Assembly: GCA_002928515.1 (NCBI GenBank)
Contig: PERI01000002.1
Span: 62,001-126,000, forward strand
DNA: 64,000 nucleotides
Direction: 5' to 3'
From: Hyphomicrobium sp.
GTDB taxonomy: Bacteria > Pseudomonadota > Alphaproteobacteria > Rhizobiales > Hyphomicrobiaceae
Position 1 is the stretch's first letter. Each line of letters opens with the position of its first letter. The notes under the pieces were generated by a model. It worked only from the letters and a program-made list of their open reading frames with translations. It was not told the origin of the DNA and did no database searches. Below are positions 8,204-17,757 of this stretch, piece by piece. The position numbers were made by a program, and so were the translations under genes.

Positions 8204-9709
8204 TTAGACATAGGCTGGGTCCGGCACAATATCATCGAGAATTTTCGCCGACGATATAACGCCTGGTAAACCCGCACCTGGATGCGTCCCGGCACCGACG
8301 AGATACAGCCGCTCGACATCCTCGCTCAGATTGTGGGGCCGGAACCAAGCGCTTTGAAAGAGTTGTGGTTCGAGTGCAAACGCAGCTCCATTCACGGACA
8401 ACAGGCGGTCTTGAAAATCCTGCGGCGTCATTAGTCTTGACGTTACTATGCTATTTTTAAGTCCTGGCATGAGAGTTGACTCGAGCCGCTCCTCAATCGC
8501 CGCGCGATAGGTTTCGCCACGCTCCGCCCAATCTATGCCGCTTTTTAAGTGAGGCACAGGCGACAATACATAAAATGCATCACAGCCTGCGGGGGCTAAG
8601 CTCGGGTCGTTCGCAGTCGGGCGATGTAAGTAAAGGCTGAAATCTTCCGCCAATTTCTTTTTCTTGAAAATATCAGTGAGCAGTCCGCGATAGCGCGGAC
8701 CGAGCATGATGGTGTGATGATAGACATCATCAAACCGGCGATTTGTTCCGAAGTACCAAACGAACAAACTCATGGAATAACGAGCGCGAGATAACTTGCG
8801 GTCTGTCCAATGGTGCCTTTTATGTTCTGACAATAGCTTGCTGTAGGTCCATGCTACATCGGCATTTGAGATCACCACGTCGGCAGGAATCGTCTCACCG
8901 GATGCTAGCCTCACACCCTTCGCGCGATTATTCTCGACAATGATTTGTGCGACCTCAGAATTGCATCGAATTGTTCCGCCTTGCCCTTCGATGAGATTTC
9001 CTAGCCCGCGCACCAATGAGCCGGTGCCGCCAATGGCATAGTGCACGCCAAACTTTCGTTCGAGATGTGCGATGAGGCAATAATAGGCCGTCGTGTTGAA
9101 CGGGTTTCCACCAATCAGTAGCGGGTGGAAGCTGAACACTAGGCGTAGCTTTTCGCTTGTGAAATATTGGCTGACTTTTGCGTAGACCGAACGATATCCA
9201 CCAAGACGTACGAGGTCTGGGGCAGCACGTACGAGCGTACCTAGTTCGTGGAATGGCCGACTGGCCAACTTGCCGAAAGCAATGTCGTAAATTTCTTCGC
9301 TTGCCTTCATGTAGCGTTCGAAGCCTTCGAGATCACGCGGCTCTATGCGCGCTACTTCCGCGCGCATAGAATCTGCATCCGACGAGCAGCAAAATATGTC
9401 GCCGTCGTCAAAGCGGATTTTATAGAAGGGTTCGATACTCCGCAGATCGACATCGTCAGAGAGTTTGCGACCGCATAGTGACCACAGTTCTTCGAAAAGA
9501 TACGGCGCCGTAATGATTGTTGGGCCTGCGTCGAACGTAAAGCCATCTTGGCGAAAGACATATGCCCGACCGCCTGGTGCATCGAGCTTCTCTAAAACTG
9601 TTACGCGATAGCCGCGCGCTCCCAATCGAACTGCTGCGGCAAGTCCGCCAAATCCAGACCCGATAACGATCGCATGAGGGCGTTGACTCATAGTGCCGTC
9701 TGGCATCAT
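8204..9709 (-). CDS. crtI: Phytoene desaturase CrtI
   Basis: A 501-aa bacterial phytoene desaturase. It has the FAD-binding IGSGFGGLAAAVRLGARG with DAPGGRAYVF, the CrtI hallmark DAGPTIITAPYLFEELW, and a C-terminal LYLVGAGTHPGAGLPGVISSAK. It converts phytoene to neurosporene or lycopene at the membrane. It lies downstream of pufM on the same strand, separated by a strong hairpin, so it may be the attenuated last gene of the puf operon. It is not next to crtB, which is about 14 kb away. Met1 or Met2 (AAAGG eight bases before Met1) is the likely start; Met7 (MSQRPHAIV) is also possible. Confidence 0.95.
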   Translation of the reverse strand: MMPDGTMSQRPHAIVIGSGFGGLAAAVRLGARGYRVTVLEKLDAPGGRAYVFRQDGFTFDAGPTIITAPYLFEELWSLCGRKLSDDVDLRSIEPFYKIRFDDGDIFCCSSDADSMRAEVARIEPRDLEGFERYMKASEEIYDIAFGKLASRPFHELGTLVRAAPDLVRLGGYRSVYAKVSQYFTSEKLRLVFSFHPLLIGGNPFNTTAYYCLIAHLERKFGVHYAIGGTGSLVRGLGNLIEGQGGTIRCNSEVAQIIVENNRAKGVRLASGETIPADVVISNADVAWTYSKLLSEHKRHHWTDRKLSRARYSMSLFVWYFGTNRRFDDVYHHTIMLGPRYRGLLTDIFKKKKLAEDFSLYLHRPTANDPSLAPAGCDAFYVLSPVPHLKSGIDWAERGETYRAAIEERLESTLMPGLKNSIVTSRLMTPQDFQDRLLSVNGAAFALEPQLFQSAWFRPHNLSEDVERLYLVGAGTHPGAGLPGVISSAKILDDIVPDPAYV

Positions 9710-9760
9710 CCCGGCCTTTACTTCAAATAATTGGTTATTGGTTATGTCTAAAAATTATAC

Positions 9761-9806
9761 GGGCCGCTCTCTTGATCTGGATTTTATCCAGAGAAGAGCG
9801 CGGCCC
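9761..9806 (-). terminator. Large stem-loop between pufM and crtI
   Basis: GGGCCG (9761-9766) pairs with CGGCCC (9801-9806), and CTGGAT (9777-9782) with ATCCAG (9786-9791), giving a long hairpin with an internal bulge. On the minus strand it is followed by GTATAATTTTTAG. It begins 41 bases beyond the pufM stop. It could terminate most puf transcripts or protect the 3' end of puf mRNA, with partial read-through into crtI. Confidence 0.65.
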
Positions 9807-9847
9807 GCGCGTTTCGTTTATGTTGCGTAATTCTCGATCACCAAGAG

Positions 9848-10777
9848 TTACGGATAGGCGGCTGGGGCAAGGCCGTGCTTCACACCCCAATCGTACCAAT
9901 TGTCGACTGCCGTGCCGGTAAGCAGGATACCAATACCGCCCGTCAGCGGACATAGAACTGCGAACCACCAAGCCCAGCGATGGACCGATTCCATGGTGGC
10001 ATTGAAGCCCATGGTCCAGCGCCAAAATAGTGCAGCACGTTCAGAGGCAGTTCCACGATCCGTTATCTGCTCGATTTCACGTTCGCCACCGTATCGCGAT
10101 ACGGCAAGGATCGTTGCGCCGTGCATGGCAAATAAAAGTGCTGAGCCATACAAGAATGCAATCGAGAGCATATGGAACGGATTGTAGAAAAGGTTGCCGT
10201 AATTCAGCGAAAAGTTGTTGGTCCAGTCGAGATGCGGAAAGATACCGAATGGAACAGCTTCGCTGAAATTACCCATGAACAGCGGACGGATAAATCCGAG
10301 CACGAGATAGAGCCAGATCGCGGCGGCAAATGCCCAGGCGACGTGTGTCCCCATGTTGAGCGCGCGTGCACGACGGTACATGCGCACCCACCAGAGGATA
10401 ATCGAGGTCGTCAGGAAGAAGCCTGCCATCAACCACCATCCGCCTTCTTTCAATGGCGGAATGCTCAGGCCGTACTTGGCTGCCGGCGGATCAAGAGAAA
10501 GATAGGCCAATCGGCGCACGAACTGTACTGGGTCCCAATTGACGGATGCCAGCATGTTGAGGCCGATAATCTCGAAAGCTATAACGAAGCATACTATCGA
10601 GATAAAGCCTGTCGTTCCGAGATAGACTGGGCCAAGCTGGGCATCGCCCAACTTACCGGCCCAGTACGAGAAGCGCGTTTCTGTTCCGCGCGGTGAGTTT
10701 TGCGGTGGCAAGTGCACGCCGAGTTCAGCGGGTGAGCGCACCTGGACCTGCGTGAAGATATTTTGATACTCAGCCAT
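9848..10777 (-). CDS. pufM: Photosynthetic reaction centre M subunit
   Basis: A 309-aa, five-helix reaction-centre core protein. Recognisable M-subunit blocks are [14 protein letters not shown] at the N-terminus, [35 protein letters not shown] and [18 protein letters not shown]. The histidines in the last two are the BChl and non-heme iron ligands known for this family. With PufL it binds the special pair, accessory BChl, bacteriopheophytins and quinones. It follows pufL by 12 bases. No pufC (tetraheme cytochrome) or pufX follows, so a soluble or separately anchored cytochrome c presumably re-reduces the special pair. Confidence 0.98.
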   Translation of the reverse strand: MAEYQNIFTQVQVRSPAELGVHLPPQNSPRGTETRFSYWAGKLGDAQLGPVYLGTTGFISIVCFVIAFEIIGLNMLASVNWDPVQFVRRLAYLSLDPPAAKYGLSIPPLKEGGWWLMAGFFLTTSIILWWVRMYRRARALNMGTHVAWAFAAAIWLYLVLGFIRPLFMGNFSEAVPFGIFPHLDWTNNFSLNYGNLFYNPFHMLSIAFLYGSALLFAMHGATILAVSRYGGEREIEQITDRGTASERAALFWRWTMGFNATMESVHRWAWWFAVLCPLTGGIGILLTGTAVDNWYDWGVKHGLAPAAYP

Positions 10778-10789
10778 GGTCAGTCCTCA

Positions 10790-11623
10790 TCACTTTCCCC
10801 AGATGCTTAGGTCGAGCCACCAGTTCCACCAGTCGGCCCACGGATTACCTTCAAGCCATAGCGGCCCGCTAATAATCATGCAGATGGCACTGAAGATTAC
10901 GGCTGCGAGTGCCAGGAACAATCCCAGGCGATGGATGCCGAGCGTTCCGATCGAATAACCAATTGCGTCACGGAAGAACGTGTTCTCGTGCTCTGGTGTC
11001 TTCACCACTTCTCCCTTCTTCGGGTTGGTGGCGGACAAGATGAGCGAGCCGTGCAAAGCGAGTGCGAGACACGTTGTAAAGAAGAATGTGATCGCAATCA
11101 TATGTGCTGGATTGTAGTGGAAATTTCCGTACTGATATCCTGTCGTCGATACCCAATCGAGATGACTCGAAAATCCGTACGGGAAGCCATACGACCATGA
11201 TCCCATAAGGATCGGGCGGAACACAACCAACGTCACATATGCAAGAATGGCGACGCCGAATGCGACTGGTACGTGATAACCGATACCGAGTTTGCGGCAG
11301 ATTTCTACTTCACGCAGCGCCCACGATACGAATGCGCCAATGGCACAGACCGTGACACCTTGCCAAATACCGCCTTTCAGCAGCGGCGCGACGCCAAGTC
11401 CATATTCGACTGCAGGCGGATTGATGCTTAGTCGGAATAGATTCCAAGTGGGGCCGTTGGCGACACCCCACAAAATAAGACCGACGCCGACATAGATGAA
11501 GAAAACTGTCAAAACTCCGAAGAAGCCGACGAAAAACGGCCCCACCCAGAAATCGAACAAATCTCCACCGATCAGCGTGCCACCGCGTACACGGTACTTT
11601 CTTTCAAAATTGAGCATGGCCAT
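10790..11623 (-). CDS. pufL: Photosynthetic reaction centre L subunit
   Basis: The family N-terminus [21 protein letters not shown] starts at the ATG at 11623, which has GGAGG eight bases upstream; the ORF-track start (GTG at 11638) would begin inside that binding site. The 277-aa product has five helices and typical L blocks ([30 protein letters not shown]-type segment [31 protein letters not shown]). The histidines in the last two are the expected pigment and iron ligands. It pairs with PufM as the heterodimer core of the type-II reaction centre. Confidence 0.98.
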   Translation of the reverse strand: MAMLNFERKYRVRGGTLIGGDLFDFWVGPFFVGFFGVLTVFFIYVGVGLILWGVANGPTWNLFRLSINPPAVEYGLGVAPLLKGGIWQGVTVCAIGAFVSWALREVEICRKLGIGYHVPVAFGVAILAYVTLVVFRPILMGSWSYGFPYGFSSHLDWVSTTGYQYGNFHYNPAHMIAITFFFTTCLALALHGSLILSATNPKKGEVVKTPEHENTFFRDAIGYSIGTLGIHRLGLFLALAAVIFSAICMIISGPLWLEGNPWADWWNWWLDLSIWGK

Positions 11624-11680
11624 GGCCGGATCCTCCACTCAGTCGGCTCTCAGCCGGCTGCCTCCTTCTGCTAGTGGTTT

Positions 11681-11721
11681 GGGAACGGAGGGAACACTCT
11701 TGCGAGGTTCCACCCGTTCCC
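11681..11721 (-). repeat. pufA-pufL intercistronic stem-loop
   Basis: GGGAACGG (11681-11688) and CCGTTCCC (11714-11721) form an 8-bp stem, extended by GGAAC/GTTCC inside. A second, shorter imperfect inverted repeat (AGTCGGCT / AGCCGGCT, 11641-11659) lies next to pufL. In Rhodobacter a hairpin at this exact position shields the pufBA mRNA from 3' decay and sets the excess of LH1 over reaction centre; the same role is inferred here. Confidence 0.75.
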
Positions 11722-11732
11722 AGTTTCCTGAG

Positions 11733-11924
11733 TTAGACCAGCTCTTTTTTGATGAGCGGTAGTTCGATCGACGTCGTCTTCGCAGCAGCGCTTGGCCCTT
11801 CGATCCAGTTGAAGCGGCTTGTGCTCAACAGGATGAAGTGGATCAACACTGCCAGTGCGAAGAGAAATGTGAACAGTGCGATCAGCGTGCGACGCGGATC
11901 GAACAGAAGCCAAATTCTCCACAT
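11733..11924 (-). CDS. pufA: Light-harvesting 1 alpha subunit
   Basis: A 63-aa single-helix antenna polypeptide: [18 protein letters not shown] (N-terminal amphipathic part), membrane helix with the BChl-ligating histidine in [17 protein letters not shown], and a short periplasmic tail. It assembles with PufB and BChl a into the LH1 ring around the reaction centre. It starts 11 bases after pufB and is followed by a stable intercistronic hairpin before pufL. Confidence 0.96.
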   Translation of the reverse strand: MWRIWLLFDPRRTLIALFTFLFALAVLIHFILLSTSRFNWIEGPSAAAKTTSIELPLIKKELV

Positions 11925-11935
11925 GATAGTGCCTC

Positions 11936-12163
11936 CTATGCTTTGAACGAAGTGATGTAGCTAGCGGCGTAGTTCACCCCATCCATTAAGGATGCGTAGC
12001 CACCGGGCCCTGGAAGCCAGGGACGCCAGTTCCACACGAGGAAGTGAGCGATGAGCGCGATCACCGTGAAGATGATAAAGCTCGTCATGAACACGCCATG
12101 AAACGCTTTCGCTTCGGACTCTGTGAGACCCGAAACGGAACCGCTTCTGTTATCAGCAGCCAT
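11936..12163 (-). CDS. pufB: Light-harvesting 1 beta subunit
   Basis: The ORF track gives 105 residues, but ACGGAGAG precedes the ATG at 12163, giving a 75-aa protein starting [15 protein letters not shown]. The beta signature [16 protein letters not shown] and the BChl-ligand histidine in [16 protein letters not shown] are present, followed by an extra C-terminal tail ([22 protein letters not shown]) longer than in most LH1 beta chains. It pairs with PufA in LH1. Confidence 0.96.
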   Translation of the reverse strand: MAADNRSGSVSGLTESEAKAFHGVFMTSFIIFTVIALIAHFLVWNWRPWLPGPGGYASLMDGVNYAASYITSFKA

Positions 12164-12252
12164 GATATGACTCTCCGTGTTTGCCTTGCGGCCGTTACCG
12201 CACATCTCCCGCGCGGCAGGGACAACCATGACGAACGCCGTCACGGACGACA

Positions 12253-12273
12253 TCCTTCCGGACCCCGGAAGGA
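12253..12273 (-). repeat. pufQ-pufB intercistronic hairpin
   Basis: TCCTTCCGG-ACC-CCGGAAGGA is a perfect 9-bp stem with a 3-base loop, starting 12 bases beyond the pufQ stop and about 90 bases before the pufB start. There is no U-tract, so it is more likely an mRNA processing or stability element than a terminator. Confidence 0.6.
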
Positions 12274-12285
12274 ATTCTGTTCAGT

Positions 12286-12525
12286 TCAACCCATGAAGGC
12301 GTATGCAGCGCATGTGTTTGCTGCCTCCTTGGCTTGCTCGAATATCGATTTTCTCGGACTGCGATCTGCGCGCTTGCGCAACCAACGCATCGGCAAGATG
12401 CGTTCCACAGTGGCGGCGACTAAAAACACCGCAAATGCTGCGATAAATATCAGCCGGAATTCGATACTTTCCGTGCGCTTGAATTTTGATTGTGAGCGGC
12501 GCCGATTGTCGATTGTGAGTGCCAT
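12286..12525 (-). CDS. pufQ: PufQ-like protein
   Basis: A small protein with a basic N-terminus, one transmembrane helix (FRLIFIAAFAVFLVAATVERI), a basic stretch and a C-terminal ANTCAAYAFMG. Size, topology, position between bchZ and pufB, and this C-terminus match PufQ, which promotes BChl synthesis or carries intermediates to the assembling complexes. The ATG at 12525 has GGAGGG eight bases upstream and gives 79 residues; the longer ORF-track start overlaps the end of bchZ. Sequence conservation in this family is low, so the name rests mainly on context. Confidence 0.8.
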   Translation of the reverse strand: MALTIDNRRRSQSKFKRTESIEFRLIFIAAFAVFLVAATVERILPMRWLRKRADRSPRKSIFEQAKEAANTCAAYAFMG

Positions 12526-12578
12526 GGTCGTGCCCTCCGTCCTTTGGAAACTTGCGGAATCATTTGCCAAATAGGTTG

Positions 12579-14027
12579 TCATGCGGCGCGGCCCTCCTTC
12601 ATCTGGAAGGCGCGTGTAACGTGTTCGGAAGTGACGCGTTCGTCACCATCGCGACGTGCATCACGTTCAGCGGCGTCGCGTAAGCGTTTGGCCGCAGAAA
12701 TTCGAACTAGAACAGGTTCGCGCTCTAGGATGTCATCGAACACGCTCTTGGCGTCTTCATCCCATGGCAACTGCTCTTGCGGACGCGCGAGTGTCGCTTC
12801 AACTTTGTCGAGCTCGCTACCGAGCGGCAAAATGTGGAACAGCGCATCAAACAATGCGTTGCAAACTTCTTGCACGAGATATGTCGCGCCAGCGTAGCCC
12901 ATGAATGGCGTGCCCGTGTGCCGCCGAATAATTGCGCCGGGGAATGATGCTGGAATGTACATCGAGCGTCCTGCCGCTTCGGCGATATACATACGCTCAT
13001 TGTAACTACCGAATACGATCAGGGGCGGCGTTTTGCGAATAGCCTCGCGTACAGCATCGTTGTCTGGCTTTACCCCCGCACGGCGAGAAAATGCAAAGTT
13101 GCAAGGCAAGCCCATTTCAGTTTCGAGGAAATTGCGCACGCCGCGGGCATACGTTTCATTGGCGACGATAGCGAAGCTAGCCGTGCCGAAGAAATCCTGC
13201 GTCACCGAACGCCACAAATCCCACAGCGGCTTGATGGTTGTGTGCTTTTCGCGCTCAATAAATGGTTCTGGATCTAGACCGAGCAGCTCACCAAGCGAGC
13301 GTAAAAATTTAGTGGTTGAGTGTAAGCCGATAGGTGCCTGCAGGTATGGGCGTTCAAGGGCTTCGCACAACATGCGGCCGTACTCGCGATACATGCAGAC
13401 GTTGACGTCGGCATCGACAAGCTTAGGCACATCAGCGACGTGGCTGCCGAGCGGGAACACCATATTGACGTCAGCGCCAATGCCTTCGATGAGGCGGCGA
13501 ATTTCTGCCACATCGGACGGCATGTTGAACGTGCCATAGATGGGACCGATGATATTGACGCGCGGTTTCTCACCCTCTTTGCGTGCAGGTCGCGCGGGAA
13601 CTTTCTTGCGACCGTACTGCGTCCAAAGCCAGAAAATCGCCCGGTTTGCGCTCTGCCATTGATCTTCGTCGATTGTGCGCGGCAAGAAGCGCTGAATGTT
13701 GGTGCCTTCCGGCGTGACTCCGCCGCCGATCATTTCAGCAATCGATCCGGTTACCACGACGGCTGGCAAAGACGGGTCGAGCGATCTGTGCGCGCGACGC
13801 ATCGCGCCTTCTGTACCGGTCTTGCCGAGTTCTTCTTCAGACAGCCCGGTTACGACGATGGGTAACTCGTGGGGCGGGAGCGCGTCGGTGTAGTGCAAGA
13901 CCGATGTTACCGGTAAATTCTCGCAACCCACAGGACCATCGATGATGACCTGCAGGCCCTTTATCGCCGTGAAGGCGTAAACAGAACCCCAGTAACCCCC
14001 TGCGCGATCATGGTCGAGGATGAGCAT
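12579..14027 (-). CDS. bchZ: Chlorophyllide a reductase subunit Z
   Basis: A 482-aa nitrogenase-like beta-type subunit starting [19 protein letters not shown], with [24 protein letters not shown] near residue 30 and a C-terminal BchB/BchZ-type helical region ([20 protein letters not shown]). With BchY it forms the catalytic component that reduces the C7-C8 double bond of chlorophyllide a, using electrons from BchX. Its start overlaps the bchY stop (TGATG), indicating translational coupling. Confidence 0.97.
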   Translation of the reverse strand: MLILDHDRAGGYWGSVYAFTAIKGLQVIIDGPVGCENLPVTSVLHYTDALPPHELPIVVTGLSEEELGKTGTEGAMRRAHRSLDPSLPAVVVTGSIAEMIGGGVTPEGTNIQRFLPRTIDEDQWQSANRAIFWLWTQYGRKKVPARPARKEGEKPRVNIIGPIYGTFNMPSDVAEIRRLIEGIGADVNMVFPLGSHVADVPKLVDADVNVCMYREYGRMLCEALERPYLQAPIGLHSTTKFLRSLGELLGLDPEPFIEREKHTTIKPLWDLWRSVTQDFFGTASFAIVANETYARGVRNFLETEMGLPCNFAFSRRAGVKPDNDAVREAIRKTPPLIVFGSYNERMYIAEAAGRSMYIPASFPGAIIRRHTGTPFMGYAGATYLVQEVCNALFDALFHILPLGSELDKVEATLARPQEQLPWDEDAKSVFDDILEREPVLVRISAAKRLRDAAERDARRDGDERVTSEHVTRAFQMKEGRAA

Positions 14028-15658
14028 CAGATCATCTCCTCGGCCTTGCGCTTTTTCGCCTCTTTATCGAGACGGCGCTTATATTCGATTTTGAAACCTG
14101 GATTGTCTTCGGGCTTTTTCTCCCAGACACCGGCAGAGAAGCCTTGGCCTACGCCTTCAAAGAAAGACTTCATGCCGTCGAAGCGGTGCTTGTTGGCCAA
14201 CGCGGCGTTGACAACTGTTGCCAATGAGCCTGCTCCAGCCGGGCCCATCAAAGGCCGTGCTGAAATCAAATTCGTGAAGTAAAGACCCGGGATTGCCAGC
14301 TCTTTGGCTTTTTGCACAACGGGTGTCGTACCGATGGCAAGATCGGGCTGGAATTCGTGAATAGCATCGACATCTTGTTCCAATGATGCACGGAACACGA
14401 CGCGCACGCCGCGGGCTTCAAGCCATTCGCGGTCAGCTTCCGACCATCGCGTTTTCGGGCACGCGCTGCCGACATAGTGGACAGTCGCGCCGCTTTCGAT
14501 GAGCAGGCGAGCGACGAGGAGTTCGGACCCTTCGTAGCCTGATAGCGTAATGCGACCCTTGATCGGCATTTTAGCCAGCGCCGCTTGAATAGCTGGCAGC
14601 ACTGCATTCTTGGCAGCATCAATGCGGGCTTTGGGAACGCCGCAAGCTTCGCCAATACCGTCAAGCCATGCAGCTGTGCCGTCATAACCGACTGGTGCTG
14701 AGCCAACGATGGGGCGTTTGGCTGCTTCAAACTCGCGGAACGATGCAGTGTAGAAGGGATGGATGGCCGCAACAGCCGCACAGTCTAGAGCGCTATATAG
14801 TTCGCGCCATTCGCGTGTGGGGACGACCGGACCTGCTGCCAGTCCCATCGGCTCCAACATCGCACTGATGCTCATGGGATCGGCGGGGAACATTTCGCCG
14901 ACAAGCGCGATGGTCGGCTTCGTTGCACGACCTGCACGTGGCGCAAGGACTGGGCCTTGCTCGGCTTCGCCGCGCGCGTATTTCAGCATTGCGCCAGCGA
15001 GAACATCTTTGGCTTCCGCGTGTGTTGGCACGCCAAAGCCTGGCACATCGATGCCAATGATTCGAACGCCGTTGATTTCCTTTGGTAGCAATTGCAGCGG
15101 CACGCCGGATGCTGTCGGTACGCACAAATTAATAATGACGACGGCGTCGTACAGGTCGGGGTCGGCGAGCTTATAGGTCGCGTCGCGGATGTCTTCGAAC
15201 AGCTTGCCCGTGACAAGCGTTTCAGAGTTGAAAGGCACGTATCCGACGGTGCGACGCGCGCCATAAAAATGCGACGTGAACGTCAATCCATACACGCAGC
15301 ACGCCGAGCCTGAGAGCACGGTTGCCGTGCGGCGCATGCGAAGGCCGACGCGCAGCGAACCGAATGCCGGACACATACTTTGGGGCTGATCGTGCGGGCC
15401 TTTGGGATAATCCTGCGCGTAGCGATCAAGAGTTTCGCTCTTGCCTGCTGCTTTCGCAGCTTCGAGCATTTTGTCTTTTCCCGAATGGCAGCCTAAACCA
15501 TCGGTCGCTGTCGCAGACTTGTTAATTGCAATCACGTCTTTAGCTGCTGGAACTTCAGCTACTGCATCGTTCGACACCAACACTTCGGACGCCTGATCAT
15601 AAACAACCTCTGTCGAGGTCGTCGCATGATTTTCTGATTTTGGCCCCAACTCGGTCAT
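14027..15658 (-). CDS. bchY: Chlorophyllide a reductase subunit Y
   Basis: A 543-aa subunit with cysteines suited for the FeS cluster ([46 protein letters not shown]) and nitrogenase-like domains throughout. The ORF track starts at a TTG overlapping bchX; the ATG at 15658 ([12 protein letters not shown]) lies 25 bases after the bchX stop and is a cleaner start. The first 50 residues are low-complexity and poorly conserved. It forms the BchYZ catalytic heterotetramer. Confidence 0.96.
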   Translation of the reverse strand: MTELGPKSENHATTSTEVVYDQASEVLVSNDAVAEVPAAKDVIAINKSATATDGLGCHSGKDKMLEAAKAAGKSETLDRYAQDYPKGPHDQPQSMCPAFGSLRVGLRMRRTATVLSGSACCVYGLTFTSHFYGARRTVGYVPFNSETLVTGKLFEDIRDATYKLADPDLYDAVVIINLCVPTASGVPLQLLPKEINGVRIIGIDVPGFGVPTHAEAKDVLAGAMLKYARGEAEQGPVLAPRAGRATKPTIALVGEMFPADPMSISAMLEPMGLAAGPVVPTREWRELYSALDCAAVAAIHPFYTASFREFEAAKRPIVGSAPVGYDGTAAWLDGIGEACGVPKARIDAAKNAVLPAIQAALAKMPIKGRITLSGYEGSELLVARLLIESGATVHYVGSACPKTRWSEADREWLEARGVRVVFRASLEQDVDAIHEFQPDLAIGTTPVVQKAKELAIPGLYFTNLISARPLMGPAGAGSLATVVNAALANKHRFDGMKSFFEGVGQGFSAGVWEKKPEDNPGFKIEYKRRLDKEAKKRKAEEMI

Positions 15659-15683
15659 TGCGATTGCTGCGCCTTGGTAATGA

Positions 15684-16715
15684 TCAAACGGCTTCGTAAA
15701 CAACTTCGAGGGACGGCTTCTCGATGATCGTACCGCCGCACATATCTTCGAAACTCGCGGGCTCCAGCGTCACGCCGCGGCCGACAACATCGGCTTTGAA
15801 CAACGCGAGGAGGTCATCTTGAGTGAGTGGCGTGGGTCGTACGGGTGGTGCCGTGGCGACGTTTTCGGAAAGCCCCGCAAACAACGGTCCCCACTCACTC
15901 GCGTGCGTGCCGATGATTTGATAATTTGCGCTCTTGCGGCGGATATCTTCGTTGGCTGGAATGGCGGCAAGTACGGGGATGCCCGCAGCGTCGGCGAAAG
16001 CCTGCGCTTCCCCGGTGCCATCGTCCTTGTTGATAATCATGCCGGCGACGCCGACGTTGCCACCGAGCTTGCGGAAATACTCAACCGCCGAACACACGTT
16101 GTTGGCAACGTACAGTGACTGCAAATCGTTCGAGCCGACGACAATAACTTTCTGACACATGTCGCGGGCGATCGGCAGGCCGAATCCGCCGCAGACGACG
16201 TCGCCCAAGAAGTCGAGCAACACATAGTCAAAGCCCCACTCATGGAAGCCTAACTTTTCGAGCAGTTCGAAACCGTGGATGATGCCACGGCCACCGCATC
16301 CGCGACCAACTTCGGGTCCACCAAGTTCCATTGCGAAAACGCCGTCGCGCTTGAAGCACACGTCAGAAATCTTGACGTCTTCTCCGGCTAGCTTTTTCTT
16401 CGCAGATGTTTCGATAATCGTGGGCGTCGCGCGTCCGCCAAAAAGCAGTGATGTCGTATCGCTTTTGGGATCGCAACCAATCAACAGCACACGCTTGCCT
16501 TGTTGGGCCATCATGTAAGAGAGATTTGCTAGCGCAAAGCTTTTGCCGCTGCCACCCTTGCCGTAAATAGCGATGATTTGCGTTTGCTTGGTTTCAGATC
16601 CTTCTTCCGGGACGGCATCGGGTTCAATCGAAGCCTCCACGCGGAGGAAGTCTGCCATGCTTGGCTGTTTCGTACTTTTGGCCGGGGCCAAAGCGACACT
16701 GCCGCAAGAACTCAT
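15684..16715 (-). CDS. bchX: Chlorophyllide a reductase iron protein subunit X
   Basis: A NifH-like ATPase: P-loop IAIYGKGGSGKSFALANLS, switch region LLIGCDPKSDTTSLLFGG, and FeS-ligand cysteines in GGPEVGRGCGGRGI and [16 protein letters not shown]. It feeds electrons to BchYZ at the cost of ATP. The ATG at 16715 overlaps the bchC stop as ATGA and has GGAGAG nine bases upstream; the ORF-track start at 16751 would overlap bchC by 40 bases. Product 343 aa. Confidence 0.97.
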   Translation of the reverse strand: MSSCGSVALAPAKSTKQPSMADFLRVEASIEPDAVPEEGSETKQTQIIAIYGKGGSGKSFALANLSYMMAQQGKRVLLIGCDPKSDTTSLLFGGRATPTIIETSAKKKLAGEDVKISDVCFKRDGVFAMELGGPEVGRGCGGRGIIHGFELLEKLGFHEWGFDYVLLDFLGDVVCGGFGLPIARDMCQKVIVVGSNDLQSLYVANNVCSAVEYFRKLGGNVGVAGMIINKDDGTGEAQAFADAAGIPVLAAIPANEDIRRKSANYQIIGTHASEWGPLFAGLSENVATAPPVRPTPLTQDDLLALFKADVVGRGVTLEPASFEDMCGGTIIEKPSLEVVYEAV

Positions 16716-17665
16716 GAGCATGCTCTCCAATCTAAAATCATTTTGAGGCATAGGGGGTCGTTGAAGGCTGTGCGATATGCTGAGCTGGCATCCATCGCAT
16801 CGACGCGATGTGTGATGAGCCCGTCGAGCGATAAACGCCCGGTTTCGACGAGATCGCGAACTGCGACCATGTCGGATTCACGCCATTCGGCAGCAACGCG
16901 TATGCGTGCCTCTTTCATAAAGGCTGGCGGAAAGGCAAATGTCAGCGGCTCGCTATAAAATCCAGCGAGAACGACTTCTCCGCCATGCGTGATATGCGAG
17001 ATGAGAGTATTGAGCAGACCGGCATCACCGCTTACGTCGTAAATGGATTGATAGTCGCGACGCGAATCTGCTGCGGGGTCAATCACGCGATAGCCATTGG
17101 CATCACCGGTGCGATCGGCGTTCGTTTCCCAAACCGTAGGTTCCGCACCATTTATAACCGCTATGCGTGCAATCAGCCGCCCAAGCACGCCATGTCCGAC
17201 GATGAGATCGGGTTGACGCGCACCATTGGCAGCTACGGCGTGATAAGCGGTGGCCGCTAGAGCGAACAATACGCCTTGTTCGCCGATGGCATTATCGAAG
17301 CGCCAAGCGCGCTGACTTGGCACCACGAGGCGAGAGGCTGCCCCGCCAAAAAGTCCTTTGACGTCGCCGAAGCATTTTGCACCAGGCACGAATACGCGGT
17401 CACCAACCGACACTTTTGCATTCAAGCCGGCGTCACTGACACGCCCAACCGACTCGTAGCCCGGCACGAGCGGATAGCCCATGCCTGGGAACATCGGCAT
17501 CCGGCCAGACCACAACAACCGCTCCGTGCCTGTGCTGATGCCGCTCCATTCAATATCGACGACGACATCCTCGTCACCGACATCTGGCAGCGTCATTTGG
17601 CTCAGCACGAGATGCTCTGGCTTTTCCAGAACCACCGCAGTTGTACTTAGACGTGGGCGTGCCAT
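16712..17665 (-). CDS. bchC: 3-hydroxyethyl bacteriochlorophyllide a dehydrogenase
   Basis: A 317-aa medium-chain dehydrogenase-like protein (SGISTGTERLLWSGRMPMFPGMGYPLVPGYESVG near the N-terminus; cofactor-binding LIVGHGVLGRLIARIA). BchC oxidises the C3 1-hydroxyethyl group to acetyl, the last macrocycle change before esterification. It leads the bchCXYZ part of the superoperon and has its own promoter with two PpsR boxes in the 92-base gap after crtF. Confidence 0.96.
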   Translation of the reverse strand: MARPRLSTTAVVLEKPEHLVLSQMTLPDVGDEDVVVDIEWSGISTGTERLLWSGRMPMFPGMGYPLVPGYESVGRVSDAGLNAKVSVGDRVFVPGAKCFGDVKGLFGGAASRLVVPSQRAWRFDNAIGEQGVLFALAATAYHAVAANGARQPDLIVGHGVLGRLIARIAVINGAEPTVWETNADRTGDANGYRVIDPAADSRRDYQSIYDVSGDAGLLNTLISHITHGGEVVLAGFYSEPLTFAFPPAFMKEARIRVAAEWRESDMVAVRDLVETGRLSLDGLITHRVDAMDASSAYRTAFNDPLCLKMILDWRACS

Positions 17666-17709
17666 GTCAAATCTTTCGGCTACTTCCCCGAGGCAGACCG
17701 CCCCATATG

Positions 17710-17753
17710 TGTAACTGTAAGCTGACGCACCATGATGTCAAGGCACGTTTACA
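17710..17753 (-). promoter_or_regulatory. bchC promoter with tandem PpsR boxes
   Basis: TGTCAAGGCACGTTTACA (17736-17753) is a perfect TGT-N12-ACA. TGTAACTGTAAGCTGACG (17710-17727) matches except for the last base. The two are exactly 8 bp apart, the spacing known for cooperative PpsR/CrtJ binding. On the minus strand TTGACA (17736-17741) and TACAGT (17714-17719), 16 bp apart, make a sigma-70-like promoter covered by both boxes. Redox- and light-controlled repression of bchC is inferred. Confidence 0.8.
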
Positions 17754-17757
17754 TATT

